From the NCBI GenBank assembly GCA_965249645.1, contig CBDFML010000012.1:372001-436000 (forward strand): a DNA stretch of 64,000 nt. The letters run 5' to 3'. Source of the DNA: CAVOEB01 sp965249645. GTDB lineage: Bacteria > Pseudomonadota > Alphaproteobacteria > UBA828 > JAPUJA01. This document shows positions 49,349 through 57,656 of the stretch, piece by piece; position 1 is the first letter of the stretch, and each line of letters starts with the position of its first letter. A program made the translations under genes and the position numbers. The notes beneath the pieces were generated by a model, which saw nothing but the letters and a program-made list of their open reading frames with translations, was not told where the DNA came from and ran no database searches.

Positions 49349-50590
49349 CTAGCGGATCTCGTTCAGATACCACGCGCACATGCGGATGGCGTCGGCTTCC
49401 ATGGGCGTGTACGGCCCCGGCTCGTAGAAACGGGAATCGATGCCCTGCTGGTTGTGCTCGACGATCTTCTTGTCGGCGATGCTGGTCACGTTCCAGAGCC
49501 AGGTCAGCGCGTCGGGCTTGTAGTCCTTGTCGGCTTCGGCGTCGGGATGGACGAGCCAGATCAGCTCGAGCTCGGTTTCGTCGGCCGAGACCGGCAGGAA
49601 GCGGAAGAGCACGACGTGATCGGGATAGGTGATGATGAAACAGGTCGGCCCCATGTGGATGTAAGTGACGCCGAGGTCGTAATCCGCGAAATCGCCCATC
49701 AAGGGGGCTACGGGCTTGCCACCCTCGCTGCCGGTGAGAAACCCCTCGTAGAGCGCGTAGCGGAGCGTGAGCGTGCCTTCTTCGCCGGACGCCGTGGGTG
49801 TTGCCCAGTGATCGGAGACACGAATATCGACGCCGAAGGCTTCCGCTTTGCGGTGCATCGCCTGGGTCAGCTCGACCAGCTTGTCATCCTCCTCGCGCAG
49901 CTCGTTGGCGTGCAGTTCGGCATATTCCGGGTGGGCGGAGCGGCAGTGATAGCACTCGATGTAGTTCTCGACGGCGAGCTTCCAGTTGGCCTTGAAGGTG
50001 AAGCTTTCGCGCGCGGCGATTTTCGCGCCCTTCGAGACATAGGGGCGAAGGGACGCGTGAAGGTTGCGTTCGAGCTCGGTCGTGGCGATGGGGTCATCGG
50101 AGAAATTGACGAAGACCAGCCCCTCGATGATGCGGAGCGCGATGGGCTTGAGTCCGAATGCGTCCTTGTCGATTTCCTTGGCCATGTGGCGGGCCGCCTT
50201 GAGCGTGCCGTCGAGATCGTAGGACCAGGCGTGGTAGGGACAGACGAACAACTTTGCGTTGCCTTCCTTCTCGTAACAGACGTGGGAGCCCCGGTGGCGG
50301 CAGACATTCATCAGTGCGCGCAAGCTCCCGTCCTTGCCGCGCACGATGATCACGGACTCGCCCGCAAACTCGAATAGGAACCAGTCGCCGGGCGCGGCTG
50401 CCCGGCTCTCGTGACCGACCAGCAGCCAGCGGCGCATGAAGATGCGCTCGATGTCGCGCTCGTAGATATCCGGGTCGGAGTAGAATTCCCGGAGCAGCGC
50501 GCAGCCTTCGGGCTGGCGCGCGATCAGCTCGGCGATCCGGTCGTCGAGGGGGGCATCGTCGGGGAGGGGAGCGGGCTGCGCAGGCGGCAT
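49349..50590 (-). CDS. Rieske oxygenase, alpha-subunit type, paralogue 3
   Basis: 413 residues, the first of the three tandem genes in transcription order. Rieske ligands in MNVCRHRGSHVCYEKEG and LFVCPYHAWSYDL; iron ligands in NWKLAVENYIECYHCRSAHP; end QGIDSRFYEPGPYTPMEADA. The three proteins keep an identical architecture but differ in the substrate-pocket half, so they probably act on different relatives of one compound class. A common reductase encoded elsewhere is expected. Confidence 0.9.
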   Translation of the reverse strand: MPPAQPAPLPDDAPLDDRIAELIARQPEGCALLREFYSDPDIYERDIERIFMRRWLLVGHESRAAAPGDWFLFEFAGESVIIVRGKDGSLRALMNVCRHRGSHVCYEKEGNAKLFVCPYHAWSYDLDGTLKAARHMAKEIDKDAFGLKPIALRIIEGLVFVNFSDDPIATTELERNLHASLRPYVSKGAKIAARESFTFKANWKLAVENYIECYHCRSAHPEYAELHANELREEDDKLVELTQAMHRKAEAFGVDIRVSDHWATPTASGEEGTLTLRYALYEGFLTGSEGGKPVAPLMGDFADYDLGVTYIHMGPTCFIITYPDHVVLFRFLPVSADETELELIWLVHPDAEADKDYKPDALTWLWNVTSIADKKIVEHNQQGIDSRFYEPGPYTPMEADAIRMCAWYLNEIR

Positions 50591-50693
50591 GGCGGTTTCG
50601 TCCTCGGTCGGAGGCGTTGCACACGGGTGACGAGGATTATGCCCCGAAATGTGCGTCCCTTAAAAGCATGTCTTCAGGCACCATTGCGCGCTC

Positions 50694-51302
50694 TCAGGGC
50701 CTGACTTCGACAAAGTTGAGCACCCGACGCACACCGTCCTGATCCTCTGCGACATCGACGGCCTTACTCATTTCCTCTTCCGATCGCGCCCGGCCGAGCA
50801 GATAGATGGTGCTGAAGCCATCCGCCGCGACGCGGAAGTTGACGTCGGCGATACCCGCGGTGCCGATCAGCGCGAGACCGACGTCGGTGTCGAGCAGCAG
50901 GGCGTCGGGCCAATCGAGCAGTTCGTCGTCGCGGGCTTCCTGCTCCTCTTCGCTCATATAGACGACATACCAGTAAAGCTCGCGCACCCCGTCTATATCC
51001 TCGACCCGGTCCTTGAACTCCGTGAAAAGCGCCTCGTCATCGAACAGTCCGGTGACCAGCAGGCGTTGCTCGTAAATCTCGGTCGAAGCCTTGATGGTGC
51101 CGAGGTCGGCCATGATCTCGTTGACCCGGAGGACGAGCTTGTTGTCCTCGACGATGTCTTCGGAGCTGCGCGCCTCGATGGCGAGGTCGATCAGGGTCTT
51201 GGGCGCGGTCAGCACGTCGCCCAGCAGGTCGGCGCGCGACACGGACGATGCGCCCAGAAGAAGGGCGGCGGTAAGGGCGAGGAGAAGGACGCGGGTTCGC
51301 AT
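50694..51302 (-). CDS. Exported BON-domain protein
   Basis: Start ATG 51302 gives a signal peptide (MRTRVLLLALTAALLLGASS, cut near SRA). Two BON-like modules follow: IYEQRLLVTGLFDDEALFTE with VRELYWYVVYM (~75-115), and ADGFSTIYLLGRARSEEEMS with GVRRVLNFVEV at the end. OsmY-type BON proteins bind phospholipid and act in the periplasm under envelope stress. It faces away from the Prx gene, sharing a ~200-bp intergenic region. Confidence 0.83.
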   Translation of the reverse strand: MRTRVLLLALTAALLLGASSVSRADLLGDVLTAPKTLIDLAIEARSSEDIVEDNKLVLRVNEIMADLGTIKASTEIYEQRLLVTGLFDDEALFTEFKDRVEDIDGVRELYWYVVYMSEEEQEARDDELLDWPDALLLDTDVGLALIGTAGIADVNFRVAADGFSTIYLLGRARSEEEMSKAVDVAEDQDGVRRVLNFVEVRP

Positions 51303-51406
51303 GGCAGGCCTCCACGGGCTGTCGGATCGGATCATGGCTCCAGGAGATAGTAAGGGAAAGCGGCAAAATCAGGGCGACCGGGAGACGAAAAAAACCTCTT
51401 GCATGC

Positions 51407-51436
51407 TTGACATTGTTTAGAATAATTCTAAATTAT
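51407..51436 (+). promoter_or_regulatory. Promoter with Irr/ICE-like palindrome upstream of peroxiredoxin
   Basis: TTGACA (51407-51412) is followed by the perfect palindrome TTTAGAA-TAA-TTCTAAA (51416-51432), which fills the spacer up to an AT-rich -10 area. This fits the iron control element bound by Irr, a Fur-family regulator of alphaproteobacteria, in its TTTAGAA-N3-TTCTAAA form as I recall it. Binding here would repress. Confidence 0.6.
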
Positions 51437-51500
51437 GTCCGAGCAGTGCGATACACCCAGATGGATCGATTAATAGATTGATATTAAAGGATAATAAGAG

Positions 51501-52037
51501 ATGAAAGTTCCCGTTGTGACGTTCAAAACCCGAGTGCGCGACGAAAACGTCGACGGGCCTAACCCGTTCCGTTGGCAGGATCGCACGAGCGACGAGATCT
51601 TCTCAGGCCGCACGGTGGTGCTGTTCGCGTTGCCCGGTGCGTTTACGCCGACCTGCAGCTCGACCCATCTGCCGGGCTACGAGGAGCTTTTCGACGAGTT
51701 CAAGGCTCGTGGCGTGGACGAAGTGATCTGCCTGTCGGTCAACGACGCCTTTGTGATGTTCCAGTGGAGCCGGCACATGGGGATCGAGAAAACCACCCTG
51801 CTGCCCGACGGATCGGGTCGCTTCACCCGCATGATGGGGATGCTGGTGGACAAGGACAATCTGGGCTTCGGCTTTCGCAGTTGGCGCTACTCCATGCTCG
51901 CCGTCGACGGTGAGATCGAAAAGCTGTTCGCCGAGCCGGAGTATGGCGACAACGCGGCAGACGATCCGTTCGAGATTTCCGATGCGCAAACCATGCTCGA
52001 CTATCTGAACCAGCGTAAGGCCAGCGCGGCCGCGTAA
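51501..52037 (+). CDS. Peroxiredoxin, Prx5-type
   Basis: 178 residues. VVLFALPGAFTPTCSSTHLP (~38-58) contains the peroxidatic Cys in PGAFTPTCS; EVICLSVNDAFVMFQWSRHM and FGFRSWRYSMLAVDGEIEKL complete the Prx5 pattern. Reduces peroxides with glutathione/glutaredoxin or thioredoxin. A GATAATAAGAG sequence precedes the ATG. The Irr-like box upstream suggests linking of peroxide defence to iron or haem status. Confidence 0.92.
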   Translation: MKVPVVTFKTRVRDENVDGPNPFRWQDRTSDEIFSGRTVVLFALPGAFTPTCSSTHLPGYEELFDEFKARGVDEVICLSVNDAFVMFQWSRHMGIEKTTLLPDGSGRFTRMMGMLVDKDNLGFGFRSWRYSMLAVDGEIEKLFAEPEYGDNAADDPFEISDAQTMLDYLNQRKASAAA

Positions 52038-52190
52038 GAGTGCCGGGCCGGGCCAAAGCAATCCTGCCATCGCCGCCCGGTCCTCCGCGGTTCGGTGCCG
52101 GCGATGGTGATTGGAACACCTGTCGATTGCACGAACGGTTTGATAGGATCGTGCACCGATCACGGCTGTGCGAGACGCGGAGGCGGAAGA

Positions 52191-53321
52191 ATGGCGGAAA
52201 TCACCTCGATTTACGGCGATCTGCGCGGACGGGTGGGGCCCGATGCGGCAAGCACCTACGCGCTGGATGCCCGGCTCTACACCGACCCCGCGATTGCCGA
52301 AGCGGAGCGGGAGAGGATCTTTTTCAAGACCTGGCGCTGGGTTTGCCACAGCTCGGAGGTGGCGCAGCCCGGAAGCTATATCGCCGTCGAGATTTTCGAC
52401 CAGCCGGTCGTGGTGGTGCGCGGCGCCGACAACGTGATCCGCGCGTTTTACAACGTCTGCTCGCACCGTGGCCACGAACTGCTCAAGGGCCGGGGCCGGG
52501 TAAACACCAAGACCATCACCTGCCCCTATCACGCCTGGGCCTACCGGCTCGACGGAAGCCTGCGCGCGGCCCGGCGCAGCGAGAAGGTCGCCGGATTCGA
52601 CGTTGGCGAGTTCAGCTTGCGCGAGGTGCGGGTGGAGAGCTTCGCCGAATTCATCTTCGTCAATCTCGACGCCGATGCGGTGCCGCTGGCCGAACAGGCG
52701 CCCGACCTGCTGGCCGATATCGAAAGCTTTGCCCCCGACCTCGACCGGCTCACCCATGCCCACCGCATTACCTACCGCATGGACGCGAACTGGAAGATCG
52801 TCGTCGACAACTTCCTCGAATGCTACCATTGCCCGATTGCCCACCCCGCCTTCGTCGATCTCGTCGACATGGCGAGCTATCGGGTGCGGACCTTTGGCAT
52901 CTGGTCGAGCCACCACGCGGGCGTCTTCATCCAGGACAATCCAGCCTACGACGTAAAGGGCGCGACGGTGCAGGATCACGCGGTGTGGTGGCTGTGGCCC
53001 AACGTCTGCTTTCTGCGCTTTCCGGGCACCGGCAACATGATGGTGCTGCATATCCTGCCCGACGGCGCCGGCGGAACCTTCGAGACCTACGATTTTTACT
53101 TTGAGGCGCCCGAGCCCTCGGCCCAGGAATGGGAAGCGATCAAGTATGTCGACGACGTACTCCAGCCCGAGGACATCGCGATCTGCGAGAGCGTCCAGCG
53201 GGGCCTGCGTGTCCGGGGCTACCGGCCGGGGAGGCTGATCGTCGATCCCGAGCGGAGCGAGAACAGCGAGCACGGGCTGCACCACTTCCATTCGCTCATC
53301 CTCGACGCCCTCGAGGGCTGA
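52191..53321 (+). CDS. Rieske oxygenase 4, glycine-betaine monooxygenase (GbcA)-like
   Basis: 376 residues from ATG 52191. Rieske site NVCSHRGHELLKGRGRVNTK and TITCPYHAWAYRLDG; iron site ANWKIVVDNFLECYHCPIAH. The sequence is closer to GbcA/stachydrine demethylase-type oxygenases than to the tandem trio (PNVCFLRFPGTGNMMVLHIL; C-terminal VQRGLRVRGYRPGRLI). Glycine betaine would be N-demethylated to dimethylglycine with formaldehyde release; substrate is inferred. The ferredoxin reductase GbcB is not in the window. Confidence 0.85.
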   Translation: MAEITSIYGDLRGRVGPDAASTYALDARLYTDPAIAEAERERIFFKTWRWVCHSSEVAQPGSYIAVEIFDQPVVVVRGADNVIRAFYNVCSHRGHELLKGRGRVNTKTITCPYHAWAYRLDGSLRAARRSEKVAGFDVGEFSLREVRVESFAEFIFVNLDADAVPLAEQAPDLLADIESFAPDLDRLTHAHRITYRMDANWKIVVDNFLECYHCPIAHPAFVDLVDMASYRVRTFGIWSSHHAGVFIQDNPAYDVKGATVQDHAVWWLWPNVCFLRFPGTGNMMVLHILPDGAGGTFETYDFYFEAPEPSAQEWEAIKYVDDVLQPEDIAICESVQRGLRVRGYRPGRLIVDPERSENSEHGLHHFHSLILDALEG

Positions 53322-53348
53322 GCGGCTCGCCTTCGGCGCGGTGCGGGC

Positions 53349-54023
53349 TTAGGCGTCGCCCGGCACGCCGTAGCTTGGAGCGGCGTCGGGATCGAGCGCG
53401 CGGGTGACGTAAGCCTCCGCCTGGGGCTCGTAAATTGGCCACAAGCGGGCAAGCTCGGCCGTCGGGTCGTCGTGCCAATCGACCCGCAAATCGACATAGG
53501 GCCAGCTCTGCTCCGCGACCACGAGAAGCGCCGCCGATTTGACCTCGCCCATTTCACCGCCCGCGGACAAGCCCCGGCCCAGCGCGGTTATCAGCCGGTC
53601 CGCCAGCGCCATATCGCCGCTCGCCTCGAACGACGCGACCATCGTACGGGGCACCTCGGGGGTGGCGAGTAGGTTGCCCGCCGCGACGCAGTCTGCGCCG
53701 GTCTGGGCGGCGTTGGTTCCGAGTGTCTGCTTGCCGGAAAATGTCGCGGTACGGCCCTCGGCGTCGAGCAGGGCGAGCTGGCGATGATCGAGGTGCGGCG
53801 CGCCGGCCATCAACGCCTCGAGCGCGGCCTGGGCTGCGAGCCCGCCGGCCATGAGGTCGAGTCCCTGCGGCCCGAGGCGCGGATCGGTGACGTTTTGCGA
53901 AAGCACCACGCCGACGCCCGCGCGCGCCCACGGGCAGCGGCTGCCCACCGCCGGGCTCGATGTGGTGATCGCAGCCCCCATCTGACCGGTGCGCCGACAC
54001 AGCCCGGCGACCGAGAAGGTCAC
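53349..54023 (-). CDS. DUF1028 family protein (Ntn-hydrolase-like)
   Basis: 224 residues from GTG 54023, overlapping the RidA stop (GTGA). TFSVAGLCRRTGQMGAAITT, SSPAVGSRCPWARAGVGVVL, GGLAAQAALEALMAG and a terminal YVTRALDPDAAPSYGV are the DUF1028 signature; the fold is related to Ntn hydrolases. Function unproven; often neighbours amino-acid catabolism and RidA genes, as here. Confidence 0.85.
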   Translation of the reverse strand: MTFSVAGLCRRTGQMGAAITTSSPAVGSRCPWARAGVGVVLSQNVTDPRLGPQGLDLMAGGLAAQAALEALMAGAPHLDHRQLALLDAEGRTATFSGKQTLGTNAAQTGADCVAAGNLLATPEVPRTMVASFEASGDMALADRLITALGRGLSAGGEMGEVKSAALLVVAEQSWPYVDLRVDWHDDPTAELARLWPIYEPQAEAYVTRALDPDAAPSYGVPGDA

Positions 54024-54439
54024 GAGGCGGCGTCCGGGATGACCGCTGTGACGTCGATCTCCATCACCCATTCGGGCCGCGCGAGGCCATCGATGATCAC
54101 CCCGGTCGAGACCGGGTAGACCCCCTTCAGCCACGTGCCGATGACGGCATAGACCTCTTCGCGATAGGCCCGGTCGGTGAGGTAGACGACGATCTTGCAT
54201 ATGTGATCGAGGCTCGAGCCGGCCTCTTCGAGCAGCGTTTTCACGTTGCTCATTGCCTGCTCTGTCTGGGCCGCGGGGTCGCCGACGCCGACCGGCTCGG
54301 CAGTGTCGAGGTCCTGGCCGACCTGGCCGCGCAGGAAGACGATGTTGCCGGCGCGCACGACCTGGCAGAGGTCGTTGTCCATGCGGCTGCCGGGATAGGT
54401 GTCGCGGGTGTTGAACTTGCGCAATCGGGTGTGGGTCAC
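54020..54439 (-). CDS. RidA family protein (YjgF/YER057c/UK114)
   Basis: 139 residues. RAGNIVFLRGQVGQDLDTAE, AQTEQAMSNVKTLLEEAGSS, KIVVYLTDRAYREEVYAVIG and EWVMEIDVTAVI are RidA motifs. In the canonical Arg105 position this protein reads ...GLARPEWVMEID, i.e. Arg-Pro is kept. RidA hydrolyses reactive enamine/imine intermediates of amino-acid breakdown; fits with PLP enzymes and amine oxidation around it. Coupled with DUF1028. Confidence 0.9.
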   Translation of the reverse strand: MTHTRLRKFNTRDTYPGSRMDNDLCQVVRAGNIVFLRGQVGQDLDTAEPVGVGDPAAQTEQAMSNVKTLLEEAGSSLDHICKIVVYLTDRAYREEVYAVIGTWLKGVYPVSTGVIIDGLARPEWVMEIDVTAVIPDAAS

Positions 54440-54478
54440 CGCGTCTCCTCCCTTTTCGTGGTTGTCCTCGGCGTCTAG

Positions 54479-55933
54479 TTAGCGCCCCATCACCCGCTCC
54501 GACAAGTCCGCCGCGCGGCGCACGAAGTCAAGCGGGCCGTCGAAGTCGAAATTGACGTAGGCTGCGTTGAGGTGCGCGAAGGGCGGCGACTGGGCGAACA
54601 GAGCGAAGGTGAGCCGGTGTCCGGCACTGTCGGAGTTGAGCAGGTCGCGCGCAAAAGCGAGCAGCTTGCGCCGGTCGTCGGCGATCCAGTTTTCGTTCAC
54701 GCTGTAATATTTTTCGAGCCACGGCCCGCTTTCTGGGTGGTCGAACGCCGCCTTGTCGGGGGTGACGCAAATCTGCCCGCCGCACAGCTCGCGGGCGAGA
54801 TGCATTATCTCGGGCAGTTTCGTGCAGGCATGGATGCGGCCTGTATAAAGCAGCGACTGGTTGGGCATCAGCAGGCCGGAGGGGCTCTTCTCGGCCAGTG
54901 CGATGGACGCCGCCAGATGGGCGCGGATCGATTCCCGGTAGCAGGCCAGCACCGCCAGCTTCTCGCGCACCGCGGGCTGCTTGTCGAGGCCGGTCTGGCG
55001 GACGTTGAACAGGGCCACGCCGATCATCATGTCGGCCAGGTATTGGAAGCGCGACATGAAGGCATAGGCTGAATAGCGGTGAAGCGTGCTGCGGATGAAG
55101 GTCGCCGCCCGGGTATGGCGGTAAAACAGCACGTTCTCCCAGGGCACAAGGACGTTGTCGAAGATGATCAGGGTGTCGACCTCGTCGAATTTGTTGGCCA
55201 GGGGATAGTCCTCGGCCGGAGCCCGGCCGGTGAAGCCGGTGCGGCAGATATGCTTCATGCCGGGTGCGTTCATGTCGCCGATGAAGCCGACCGCGTAGTC
55301 GGAAAGCTTGGCGTCGCCCCAGTTCGCAATGGTCGGTTTGACGAACGCCTGGTTGGAATAGGCCGCCGCGGTCTCGTACTTTGCGCCGCGCACCACGAGC
55401 CCCGCGTCGGTCTCCTTGACCACATGGAGCAGGCTGTCGGGATCCTGGTCCTGGGGCCGCTTGGAGCGATCGCCCTTGGGATCGGTGTTGGCCGAGACGT
55501 GAAAGGTGTCGGTCTGCAGGGCGGCAAGGATGTGGTGTTCGATGTTCTTGCTGAACTGAGGGTCGATTTCGTTGAGCACGTCGGCGCCGTCCCACAGCGA
55601 CCACATCTCGCCGATGGTCTCGTCGCCGACCCGGATCACGACGCCGCCGATGTCGTTCATCACTGCGTCGATGGCGACGCATTTGTCCTCCCAGTCGGCC
55701 TGCGTCTTGGGCAGGCGATAGCCGATGTTGTTGCGCTCGCCGCTGTCGGGGTCGTCGTAGGCCATGATGTCGCGGTACTCCGCCTCATGGGCCATGTCGT
55801 AGATCCGCGCCCGGACGTCGACGAGCGGCTTGAAGGCGGGATGGGTGGTTACGTCCTTGACCGTCTCACCGTTGATGTAGATCTCGCGCCCGTCGCGGAT
55901 TGAGCCGCGATAGTCGTCGCCGGTTTTCAACAT
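54479..55933 (-). CDS. HpaB-type FADH2-dependent monooxygenase
   Basis: 484 residues of the 4-hydroxyphenylacetate 3-hydroxylase family. MLKTGDDYRGSIRDGREIYI is the standard start; HVVKETDAGLVVRGAKYETA (~165), FVKPTIANWGDAKLSDYAVG and DTLIIFDNVLVPWENVLFYR (~265) are FAD/substrate-domain motifs; KLPEIMHLARELCGGQICVT near 385. No flavin reductase (HpaC) gene nearby. True substrate could be another phenol or a related ring compound. First of a leftward HpaB-RidA-DUF1028 set. Confidence 0.88.
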   Translation of the reverse strand: MLKTGDDYRGSIRDGREIYINGETVKDVTTHPAFKPLVDVRARIYDMAHEAEYRDIMAYDDPDSGERNNIGYRLPKTQADWEDKCVAIDAVMNDIGGVVIRVGDETIGEMWSLWDGADVLNEIDPQFSKNIEHHILAALQTDTFHVSANTDPKGDRSKRPQDQDPDSLLHVVKETDAGLVVRGAKYETAAAYSNQAFVKPTIANWGDAKLSDYAVGFIGDMNAPGMKHICRTGFTGRAPAEDYPLANKFDEVDTLIIFDNVLVPWENVLFYRHTRAATFIRSTLHRYSAYAFMSRFQYLADMMIGVALFNVRQTGLDKQPAVREKLAVLACYRESIRAHLAASIALAEKSPSGLLMPNQSLLYTGRIHACTKLPEIMHLARELCGGQICVTPDKAAFDHPESGPWLEKYYSVNENWIADDRRKLLAFARDLLNSDSAGHRLTFALFAQSPPFAHLNAAYVNFDFDGPLDFVRRAADLSERVMGR

Positions 55934-56052
55934 GCCGTCGTCCCTTCCCGTGTTTATCGGTCCGGTTCGTCCAAACCTGTTTACTGAGCCACGCTACGCA
56001 AGCGGCCTGAATTTGTTAAATATAATTAATCATTATTCTGCATAGCTTATGT

Positions 56053-57222
56053 TTAATCAGCGTGAACCCGCTCGACGAGACGCGCCATGAAGGCCTCGCA
56101 GCGGGCCATCTGCTCAATTGCCACATATTCGTCGGGCTTGTGCGCCTGCTCGATATGGCCGGGGCCGCACAGCACGGCGGGAATGCCCGCCTGCTGAAAC
56201 AAACCGGCCTCGCTCCCGAAGCTGACCATCCCGGTGTCGTTGGTGCCCGCCAGCGATTTGGCGAGACGAACGATCTCGGCGTCTTCGTCGGTCGCGAGCC
56301 CAGGATAGCGCGACAGTATTTCGATCTCGAACGCTGCCTCCGGCGCGCGTACACGAAGCTCTGGCAGCAGGGTTTCGTCGGCAAAGGCGCGCAGCGCGTC
56401 CAACATTCTGTCAGGGTCGTCGCCCGGCAGATTACGCAGTTCGACGTCGAAACGGCAAGCCTCGGGCACGATGTTGACCGCAACACCACCCTCGATCCGC
56501 CCGGTTTGCAGGCTCGAATAGGGTGGGTCGAAGTCGGCGTCATACGGGCCCTCGTCACGAGTGCGACGCGCCAGACCCTTGAGAAACGTGACCGCCTCGG
56601 CCGCCGCCTCGACGGCGTTGGCACCCTGATGGATCAGGCTGGAATGGCAAGCGCGCCCGCGCACCCGGCAGGCAAGGGCAAGCTTGCCCTTGTGACCGCG
56701 CACGACCTGCATGTCCGTGGGCTCGCCGACGATGCAGGCGGCGGGGCGCACCGCCAAGCCCTCAAGATCGGCCAGCAGCCGGCGCACGCCAATACAGCCG
56801 ATCTCTTCGTCGTAGGAGAAGGACAGATGGACCGGTGTATCAAGCGGCGCGCCCGCGAACTCCGGCACGAAGGCCAGAGCGACGGCGATGAAACCCTTCA
56901 TGTCGCAGGCGCCGCGGCCATAGAGCCGCCCGTCGGCCTCGCTCAGATCGAAGGGCTCACGGCTCCAGGCCTGACCGTCGACGGGCACCACGTCCGTATG
57001 GCCCGAGAGTGCGATGCCGGGTTTGTCCGCGGGGCCGATGGTCGCATAGAGATTAGCCTTGCGGCCGCTCTCGTCGTGGACGAGGCGCGCCTCGATGCCG
57101 TGGCCGGCCAGATAGTCGCGCACGAACTCGATGAGCTCGAGGTTGGAGTTGCGGCTCGTGGTATCGAACCCGACCAGGCGCCGGAACAGCTCTGCGCAGC
57201 GCAACGGTTGGCTGGCCGTCAT
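56053..57222 (-). CDS. argE: Acetylornithine deacetylase (ArgE)-type M20 peptidase
   Basis: 389 residues. LSGHTDVVPVDGQAWSREPF (~75, first metal His/Asp), LYGRGACDMKGFIAVALAFV (~105, bridging Asp), SFSYDEEIGCIGVRRLLADL (~140, Glu pair) and GFxxExGLFQQAGIPAVLCG (~335) match ArgE. It would remove acetyl from N-acetylornithine or a related N-acyl amino acid. The start overlaps the thioesterase stop by 4 bp. Confidence 0.88.
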   Translation of the reverse strand: MTASQPLRCAELFRRLVGFDTTSRNSNLELIEFVRDYLAGHGIEARLVHDESGRKANLYATIGPADKPGIALSGHTDVVPVDGQAWSREPFDLSEADGRLYGRGACDMKGFIAVALAFVPEFAGAPLDTPVHLSFSYDEEIGCIGVRRLLADLEGLAVRPAACIVGEPTDMQVVRGHKGKLALACRVRGRACHSSLIHQGANAVEAAAEAVTFLKGLARRTRDEGPYDADFDPPYSSLQTGRIEGGVAVNIVPEACRFDVELRNLPGDDPDRMLDALRAFADETLLPELRVRAPEAAFEIEILSRYPGLATDEDAEIVRLAKSLAGTNDTGMVSFGSEAGLFQQAGIPAVLCGPGHIEQAHKPDEYVAIEQMARCEAFMARLVERVHAD

Positions 57223-57626
57223 TGCGCCTCGTCCGGCCCGGCGGGCGGCACGGGCCGGGGCCGGCCCTGTCCGTCGATGGCGACGAAGACGTAGGTGCCC
57301 TCGGTGACGCGGACCTTTTCGCCCGATTTCTTGCGCGTCGCCCAGGTTTCGATACGCACGGTAATCGAGGTCGTGCCGACGCGGGTGATCTCGGCATAAC
57401 AGCTCACCAGATCGCCAATCGAGATCGGGGCGTGGAACCGCATCGCCTCCACGGCGACCGTGGCAATACGCCCCTTCGCCCGCCGCGCGGCGGGAACGCC
57501 GCCCGCCAGATCCATCTGGGACAGCACCCAGCCGCCGAACACATCGCCGTTGGTATTGGCGTCGCGCGGCATGGCGAGGGTCTGGAGCGCGAGTTCGCCG
57601 GCGCGAGGAGGAAGCGGTTCAGTCAT
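57219..57626 (-). CDS. Acyl-CoA thioesterase, hotdog fold (YciA-like)
   Basis: I start at ATG 57626 (MTEPLPPRAGEL), 12 bp after GGAG; a TTG 6 codons upstream is possible. 135 residues with TLAMPRDANTNGDVFGGWVL (catalytic loop N-x-x-G-D-V-F-G-G), SQMDLAGGVPAARRAKGRIA and VEAMRFHAPISIGDLVSCYA, the YciA/acyl-CoA hydrolase pattern. Hydrolyses acyl-CoAs; substrate range open. Transcribed toward argE. Confidence 0.88.
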   Translation of the reverse strand: MTEPLPPRAGELALQTLAMPRDANTNGDVFGGWVLSQMDLAGGVPAARRAKGRIATVAVEAMRFHAPISIGDLVSCYAEITRVGTTSITVRIETWATRKKSGEKVRVTEGTYVFVAIDGQGRPRPVPPAGPDEAQ

Positions 57627-57656
57627 GGGATCGATATTCTCCAATCGTCGCGAGAA

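Noticed and set aside
46596..50377. Plus-strand ORFs antisense to the Rieske genes (46596-47354, 47824-49299, 49112-50377)
   Set aside because: Regular mirrored codons of the minus-strand oxygenases; no family features or ribosome sites.
51603..53291. Minus-strand ORF antisense to peroxiredoxin and the GbcA-like gene
   Set aside because: The + strand proteins are complete and carry catalytic motifs; the antisense frame is low-complexity.
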